Positions 7,615 to 11,795 of a DNA stretch of 11,795 bases are shown here, piece by piece. The stretch comes from Ramlibacter sp. Lineage in GTDB: Bacteria; Pseudomonadota; Gammaproteobacteria; Burkholderiales; Burkholderiaceae_C. The stretch spans positions 1 to 11,795 of the forward strand of contig JANXVP010000025.1 of NCBI GenBank assembly GCA_025351615.1, given 5' to 3'. Below the pieces are notes generated by a model. It made no database searches and had not been told where the DNA came from. It saw nothing but the letters and a program-made list of their open reading frames with translations. The stretch's first letter is position 1, and each line of letters opens with the position of its first letter. A program made the position numbers and the translations under genes.

Positions 7615-8280
7615 ATGCCTGTTGTCCGTCCCCAACTCGTCGCCGGCGTGATCGGCCTCGCCGCAGCAACCTTGTTCGTGCCGCAAGCAGGCGCGCAGCA
7701 GGTCTTCCGGATCGTCGGCCCGGACGGCCGGGTGACCTTCTCGGACCAGCTGCCGTCGCAAGCCAATGCCAAGCTGGCCCCGTCGATGCCTCTGGCGGGG
7801 GCCGCTGGTGGCAGCAGCAGCGCCGGCCTGCCCTTCGAATTGCGCCAGGTTGCCAGCAAGTATCCGGTCACGCTATACACCGCGGCCGGTTGCGGGCCTT
7901 GTGGCGCCGGGCGTGCTTACCTGAGCAGCCGCGGGATCCCGTTTGCCGAGCGGACCATCGGCAGTTCCGAAGACTCCGAAGCGCTGCAGCGACTGGCTGG
8001 CGACAGTTCGATTCCCCTGCTGACCGTCGGCGGCCAGCAGATCAAGGGCTATTCGGATTCAGAGTGGGGCCAGTTCCTGGACGCCGCGGGATACCCCGCC
8101 CGTTCCGTCCTGCCAGCCTCCTGGCGCAACCCCCAGCCCGCACCGCTGGTCGCCGTGCAACGCCCGGCGCCAGCAACCGTAGTGCCTGCCGGCGATGGGG
8201 CGGAGCCGCCTGTGACGCGGCGTTCTGCCAGCCCCCCTTCGGGCGACGCCGGCGACAATCCTGCCGGAATCAAGTTCTGA
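7615..8280 (+). CDS. Exported glutaredoxin-like protein with DUF4124-like N-terminus
   Basis: This is a predicted periplasmic thiol-redox protein of 221 residues. Residues 1-27 form a signal peptide (basic start, hydrophobic core, likely cleavage after AGA). A DUF4124-like segment follows (about 28-50, VFRIVGPDGRVTFSDQLP). The glutaredoxin fold (about 83-155) has CGPC at Cys93-Cys96 after VTLYTAAG, the cis-proline motif SSIPLL (Pro134) and VGGQQIKGYSDSEW. A Pro/Ala/Ser-rich tail of about 55 residues looks disordered. CGPC is the thioredoxin-type active site rather than the usual glutaredoxin CPYC. The start at 7615 has GGAG at 7602-7605, nine bases upstream; an in-frame ATG at 7600 overlaps that site and is less likely. 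The substrate is unknown; disulfide handling of envelope proteins is an inference. The gene converges on rpiA with 18 bases between the stops, leaving no room for a separate terminator. Confidence 0.85.
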   Translation: MPVVRPQLVAGVIGLAAATLFVPQAGAQQVFRIVGPDGRVTFSDQLPSQANAKLAPSMPLAGAAGGSSSAGLPFELRQVASKYPVTLYTAAGCGPCGAGRAYLSSRGIPFAERTIGSSEDSEALQRLAGDSSIPLLTVGGQQIKGYSDSEWGQFLDAAGYPARSVLPASWRNPQPAPLVAVQRPAPATVVPAGDGAEPPVTRRSASPPSGDAGDNPAGIKF

Positions 8281-8298
8281 GACCAGGCGGCAACCAGG

Positions 8299-8970
8299 TC
8301 AGAACGTCATCGTCCTGACGCCCTGAGACGTGCCCAGCAGGCAAACTGCAGCCTTCTGGTGGGCAAAAACACCCACCGTCACCACACCCGGCCACTGGTT
8401 TACCTCGTTTTCGAACCGCAGCGGCTCGCTCAGCGTCAGCCCGGTGACGTCCAGGATCTGCAGGCCGTTGTCAGTCAGCAGTGGCTGTCCCTCCCTCATT
8501 CGCAGCTGCGCATTGCCCCCCATCGCCGCAAACTGGCGCATCAGGCGATGCGCAGCCATGGGAATCACCTCGACCGGCAGCGGGAACCGGCCCAGCACAC
8601 CGACCAGTTTCGATTCGTCCGCGATACAGACAATGCGACGGGACTGCGCCGCGACAATCTTTTCACGCGTCAGGGCCGCGCCCCCGCCCTTGATCATGTA
8701 GCCCCGGTTGTCGATTTCGTCGGCCCCATCGATGTAGACCGCCAGCTCGTCGACGTCGTTGGCGTCGAAGACCGGGATCCCCAGCGCTTTCAGTCGTGCA
8801 GTGGAAGCGCTGGAGCTGGAGACGGCGCCCCGGATGGCGTCTTTCATGGAAGCCAGCGCGTCGATGAACTTGTCGACGGTGGATCCGGTCCCCACCCCGA
8901 CGATCTCTCCTTGCGGAACGTATTTCAGGGCGGCCTGCCCGACCAGCGCTTTGAGTTCGTCCTGGGTCAT
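8299..8970 (-). CDS. rpiA: Ribose-5-phosphate isomerase A
   Basis: RpiA interconverts ribose 5-phosphate and ribulose 5-phosphate in the non-oxidative pentose phosphate pathway, in the cytoplasm. The 223-residue product is close to the E. coli enzyme (219) and keeps its active-site motifs at nearly the same positions: [12 protein letters not shown] (phosphate loop, 24-35), YIDGADEID with Asp81 and Asp84, and [11 protein letters not shown] with Lys94 and the general base Glu103. ATG at 8970 is preferred because AAGGA lies nine bases upstream and the product begins MTQDELK like E. coli RpiA; a TTG three codons earlier is in frame but less likely. The gene diverges from pyrD with 36 bases between starts, so its promoter must overlap the pyrD 5' region. 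Its stop nearly abuts the convergent glutaredoxin-like gene. Confidence 0.96.
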   Translation of the reverse strand: MTQDELKALVGQAALKYVPQGEIVGVGTGSTVDKFIDALASMKDAIRGAVSSSSASTARLKALGIPVFDANDVDELAVYIDGADEIDNRGYMIKGGGAALTREKIVAAQSRRIVCIADESKLVGVLGRFPLPVEVIPMAAHRLMRQFAAMGGNAQLRMREGQPLLTDNGLQILDVTGLTLSEPLRFENEVNQWPGVVTVGVFAHQKAAVCLLGTSQGVRTMTF

Positions 8971-9006
8971 TTGCGACAATCCTTGAGTTGCTTGTCTGAA
9001 TTATCC
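8971..9006. promoter_or_regulatory. Short divergent region between rpiA and pyrD
   Basis: Only 36 bases separate the rpiA and pyrD start codons. The rpiA ribosome-binding site (AAGGA, minus strand, 8980-8984) lies here. No strong ribosome-binding site is visible before pyrD. There is not enough room for two complete promoters, so each gene's promoter must extend into the other's 5' coding sequence or lie there entirely. I could not pick promoter hexamers by eye with confidence. Confidence 0.4.
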
Positions 9007-10059
9007 ATGTCGCTGCTTCCTTATTCGCTGGCCCGGCCCTTCCTGTTCGCGCTCGATCCCGAAACCGCCCACGAGCTCGCGATGCAATCGCTCGCGCGCC
9101 TGCAGGGCACGGCGCTGGAAGGAGTCTTCAGCACACCGGCGGTCGACGATCCGGTCGAGCTGGCGGGGCTTCGGTTTCCCAACCGGGTGGGCCTCGCGGC
9201 GGGGCTGGACAAGAACGCGCGTTGCATCGACGGCCTCGGCGCGATGGGTTTCGGCTTCATCGAGGTGGGCACCGTCACTCCCAAGGCACAGCCAGGCAAT
9301 CCGAAACCGAGGATGTTCCGCCTGCCCGAGGCGAACGCGCTGATCAACCGACTCGGCTTCAACAACGACGGGCTCGACAAGTTCGTCGCCAATGTGCAGC
9401 GTGCTTCTTTCCGCAGGACGGGCCGCATCCTGGGCCTCAACATCGGCAAGAACGCGACCACCCCGATCGCGAACGCGACGGCCGACTACCTGATCGCCCT
9501 GGACGGCGTGTATCCGCATGCCGACTACGTCACCATCAACATCTCCAGTCCCAACACCAAAAACCTGCGGGAACTGCAGGCCGACGAAGCGCTGGACGGG
9601 CTGCTGCGCGCCCTCTCGGTGAGCCGCGACGACCTGGCCCGCCGCCACGGACGCCGGGTGCCGATGTTCGTGAAGATCGCGCCCGACCTCGACGCTTCGC
9701 AGGTCGAGTCGATCGCTGCGACGCTGCGGCGCCACCGGATGGACGGAGTGGTCGCCACCAACACCACGTTGAGCCGTGACGCGGTGCAGGGACAGCGTCA
9801 CGCCGAAGAGGCGGGCGGCCTGAGCGGCGCGCCTTTGCTGCAGGCCAGCAACCGCGTGATCATGCAACTGCGTGCTTCGCTCGGCCCGTCCTTTCCGATC
9901 ATCGGCGTCGGCGGCATCCTGAGCGCGCAAGACGCGGTTTCCAAAATCCGCGCCGGGGCCGACGTGGTGCAGATTTACACCGGGCTGATTTACCGAGGTC
10001 CGCAGCTGGTCACCGAAGCGGCTCGCGCTATCCAGCGCTTGCGCAGTCCAGGCAATTAG
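9007..10059 (+). CDS. pyrD: Dihydroorotate dehydrogenase (quinone), class 2
   Basis: PyrD is the FMN enzyme that oxidises dihydroorotate to orotate in pyrimidine synthesis, passing electrons to the quinone pool at the inner membrane. The product has 350 residues (E. coli 336). The N-terminal amphipathic membrane-associating helices start at [18 protein letters not shown], the signature of class 2 enzymes. FMN and substrate motifs are AAGLDKNA with Lys69, [20 protein letters not shown], and INISSPNT with the catalytic-base serine at 181 and Asn183. [23 protein letters not shown] and IIGVGGI complete the barrel. The frame stays open far upstream through the antisense of rpiA, but ATG 9007 gives the standard N-terminus; no good ribosome-binding site is seen. 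The stop overlaps the stop of the convergent oxidase gene. Confidence 0.97.
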   Translation: MSLLPYSLARPFLFALDPETAHELAMQSLARLQGTALEGVFSTPAVDDPVELAGLRFPNRVGLAAGLDKNARCIDGLGAMGFGFIEVGTVTPKAQPGNPKPRMFRLPEANALINRLGFNNDGLDKFVANVQRASFRRTGRILGLNIGKNATTPIANATADYLIALDGVYPHADYVTINISSPNTKNLRELQADEALDGLLRALSVSRDDLARRHGRRVPMFVKIAPDLDASQVESIAATLRRHRMDGVVATNTTLSRDAVQGQRHAEEAGGLSGAPLLQASNRVIMQLRASLGPSFPIIGVGGILSAQDAVSKIRAGADVVQIYTGLIYRGPQLVTEAARAIQRLRSPGN

Positions 10060-11183
10060 GCGGGAGGCGGCAGTTGCGCGACGAGTTGCGCCACGACTTC
10101 GGCAATCGCCAGCGCGCTGGTCAACCCTGGCGACTCGATCCCGAACAGATTGACCAGGCCAGGCACGCCATGCAAGGCCGGGCCGTCGATGCGGAAATCC
10201 GCCGCCGCCTCGCCTGGGCCGTGGATCTTGGGCCGCACACCGCTGTAACTGGGCGCCAGCGCGCCGTCAGGCAGCCCTGGCCAATACCTTTGCACCTCGG
10301 CATAGAAGCCATCGGCGCGCCGTGGATCGACCGTGTAGTCGATCTGCTCGGGAGAATCGACCCGCAGCCATTCCAGGTCCGGGCCGAATTTGGCCTGTCC
10401 GCCGAGGTCCAGCGTGAGGTGGACGCCCAGCCACGCGTCGGCCGGCGCGGGGTAAATGAGGTGTGAAAAAGGGGCCCGCGCGGCCAGGGAATAATAGTTG
10501 CCCTTGGCGAAAAATTCGCGGGGAACGAACCGGGGTTGCAGCCCTTCGAAGCGGCGCGCCAGGCTGCAGGCGTGTAGCGACGCCGAGTTGACGAGGACTC
10601 GGCATTGCAGTTCGCTGCCATCGGCGATGCGGACCACGTGCGGTCCAGTTTGTGTCACGCGTGCAGAATTTACAGCCGAGCCCAGCGCGACCATTCCGCC
10701 CGCCCGTTCCAGGTCGCCTTGCAGGGCCAGCATGAAGCCGTGGCTGTCGACAACGCCGGTGCTGGTGGAAAGCAGTGCCGCATCGCAGCGCAGCGCCGGC
10801 TCCAGGGCCTTCGCCTGCGCGGCGTCGAGCCAAAGAACCGGCACTCCATTGGCGGATGCGCGTTGCTGCAGCTCCCGCAACGCCACTTGCTCGGCGGCGC
10901 TGTTGGCAACCGTCAACTTGCCGCATTTGCGGTAATCGACACCGTGACTGGCGCACAGCGCATAGAGCAATTCGTTGCCGCGAACGCATAGCCGGGCCTT
11001 GAGCGACCCGGGGGGATAGTAGAGACCGGCGTGAATCACTTCGCTGTTGCGGGAACTCACGCCCTGCCCGATCGCGTTGCCGGATTCGGCAACGATGGTC
11101 TCGAAACCGGACCTGGCGAGAGCCCGCGCCACTGCCAGCCCTACCGCTCCAGCGCCGATCACCAGCGCATCGACGCTGTCCAT
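10056..11183 (-). CDS. FAD-dependent oxidoreductase, L-2-hydroxyglutarate oxidase-like
   Basis: This is a 375-residue flavoprotein of the DAO superfamily. The N-terminal dinucleotide-binding fold has [16 protein letters not shown] (GxGxxG at 10-15) and an acidic Glu33 at the end of the second strand, as in FAD-binding proteins. The motif [18 protein letters not shown] (46-63), followed by KCGKLTVA, closely resembles E. coli LhgO and human L2HGDH, which oxidise L-2-hydroxyglutarate to 2-oxoglutarate. [19 protein letters not shown] and the C-terminal [13 protein letters not shown] also fit this group. The exact substrate cannot be read from sequence; another 2-hydroxy or 2-amino acid is possible, so no symbol is given. 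The start codon overlaps the upstream amidohydrolase stop by one base (TGATG), implying translational coupling, with no strong ribosome-binding site of its own. The stop interlocks with that of pyrD. Confidence 0.85.
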   Translation of the reverse strand: MDSVDALVIGAGAVGLAVARALARSGFETIVAESGNAIGQGVSSRNSEVIHAGLYYPPGSLKARLCVRGNELLYALCASHGVDYRKCGKLTVANSAAEQVALRELQQRASANGVPVLWLDAAQAKALEPALRCDAALLSTSTGVVDSHGFMLALQGDLERAGGMVALGSAVNSARVTQTGPHVVRIADGSELQCRVLVNSASLHACSLARRFEGLQPRFVPREFFAKGNYYSLAARAPFSHLIYPAPADAWLGVHLTLDLGGQAKFGPDLEWLRVDSPEQIDYTVDPRRADGFYAEVQRYWPGLPDGALAPSYSGVRPKIHGPGEAAADFRIDGPALHGVPGLVNLFGIESPGLTSALAIAEVVAQLVAQLPPPA

Positions 11184-11795
11184 CAGGACGGCCTGCGCGG
11201 ATCGGTTTCGAGCAACATCGCCACCAGCGATCTCAGGTCGGCGCGCAACCGGTCGAAGCCTGCGGTCAGCTGCAGCGACTCTTCGTCCATGTAGAGGCGC
11301 CGGTTGACCTCGATCTGGATGCCATGCCGCTCGCCTGCCGGATCGCCGTAACGGCGCACCAGTTCCACTCCCTTGTAGGGATGGTTGTAGTCCACGCTAT
11401 ACCCCATCGAGCGCAGGAACTCGCACACCTTGCGCGACAGGCGCGGATCGGCCGTCGTTGCGTCGCGGTCCCCGACCACGAAGTCCGCATGCACAAGCCC
11501 CGGAAATGCGGTAGCGAAACGCGAGGCGACTGCCGGCATGGAGTGGCAATTGACGTGGATGCAGTACCCGTGCCGTGCATGCGCGGAATCGATCGCCGCT
11601 GCCACCGCATGGTGGTATGGCTTCCAGCAGGTCTGGATCCGCCTGCGAACTTCCGCGACCGTCAGTTTGCGGTCGTAAAGCGGTGCGCCATCGTCCGTAC
11701 AGCGCCAGATCAAGCCCTTGCCCAGGCGCACCTTCGCCAGCGCCTCTGGATCTGTTTCAACCGCATCCGGCCAGGGCTCGTCGAAAAGCGTGGTG
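11183..11795 (-). CDS. N-formylglutamate amidohydrolase family protein (C-terminal part)
   Basis: The last 203 residues of a leftward gene are visible; the start lies beyond the right edge and the reading frame enters at 11794. The family (FGase, HutG-like) hydrolyses N-formylglutamate to formate and glutamate, though many members have unproven substrates. Recognisable segments are [19 protein letters not shown], the conserved [11 protein letters not shown], a [14 protein letters not shown] block, [17 protein letters not shown], and the C-terminal [14 protein letters not shown]. The His and Glu residues in these blocks are typical metal or catalytic positions of the family. It ends by overlapping the start of the FAD oxidoreductase gene by one base, so the two form a coupled pair. 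No other histidine-degradation genes are visible, so a role in the hut pathway is not shown, and the symbol hutG is not assigned. Confidence 0.85.
   Translation of the reverse strand, partial: TTLFDEPWPDAVETDPEALAKVRLGKGLIWRCTDDGAPLYDRKLTVAEVRRRIQTCWKPYHHAVAAAIDSAHARHGYCIHVNCHSMPAVASRFATAFPGLVHADFVVGDRDATTADPRLSRKVCEFLRSMGYSVDYNHPYKGVELVRRYGDPAGERHGIQIEVNRRLYMDEESLQLTAGFDRLRADLRSLVAMLLETDPRRPS

Noticed and set aside
5034..7880. A 948-codon open frame on the minus strand opposite folD, the peptidase gene and the glutaredoxin-like gene.
   Set aside because: It lies antisense to three well-recognised genes and its translation has no recognisable motifs; it is a GC-rich shadow frame.
8305..8320. 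CGTCA / TGACG inverted repeat at the 3' end of rpiA, considered as a bidirectional terminator for the convergent genes.
   Set aside because: It is a five-base stem inside coding sequence without T-tracts.
8359..9006. Upstream in-frame extension of pyrD that would make a 566-residue protein.
   Set aside because: The extra 216 codons are the antisense of rpiA, and the protein from 9007 starts exactly like other class 2 dihydroorotate dehydrogenases.
9001..9930. A 309-codon minus-strand frame opposite pyrD.
   Set aside because: Shadow of pyrD; no recognisable product and no ribosome-binding site.

Overview
The window looks like chromosomal DNA from a GC-rich betaproteobacterium, most likely order Burkholderiales and perhaps Comamonadaceae-like. 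I infer this from the homodimer-type AceE, the protein flavour of FolD, RpiA, PyrD and the M3 peptidase, and my recollection that a PAS sensor kinase/FixJ-type regulator pair often sits beside aceE and folD in that group. No search was run. There are no tRNA, rRNA, CRISPR, insertion-sequence or phage signatures, and no stretch over 160 bases lacks a gene.

Left region (1-4510): the 5' part of aceE (pyruvate dehydrogenase E1) reads leftward off the edge. It diverges from a two-component system across a 156-base AT-rich gap that carries a good candidate aceE promoter and a 13-base palindrome. The two-component system is a membrane-bound, double-PAS histidine kinase followed by a FixJ/LuxR-type response regulator. 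They are joined by an 8-codon mini-ORF that overlaps the kinase stop and the regulator start. The layout suggests, but does not prove, that the pair controls pyruvate oxidation.

Middle region (4511-8280): three rightward genes follow with short gaps. They are folD (one-carbon folate metabolism), a prlC-type M3 oligopeptidase, and an exported glutaredoxin-like protein with a DUF4124-like N-terminus and a CGPC active site.

Right region (8299-11795): rpiA (pentose phosphate pathway) reads leftward and ends 18 bases from the glutaredoxin gene. pyrD (pyrimidine synthesis) diverges from rpiA across 36 bases. An L-2-hydroxyglutarate oxidase-like FAD enzyme reads leftward with its stop interlocked with the pyrD stop. 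It is coupled by a one-base stop/start overlap to an upstream N-formylglutamate amidohydrolase-family gene cut by the right edge.

Most genes are conserved housekeeping genes. The less ordinary points are the kinase/regulator/aceE arrangement with its mini-ORF, a change of codon usage inside the kinase gene near 3.3 kb, the periplasmic glutaredoxin, and the oxidase/amidohydrolase pair.
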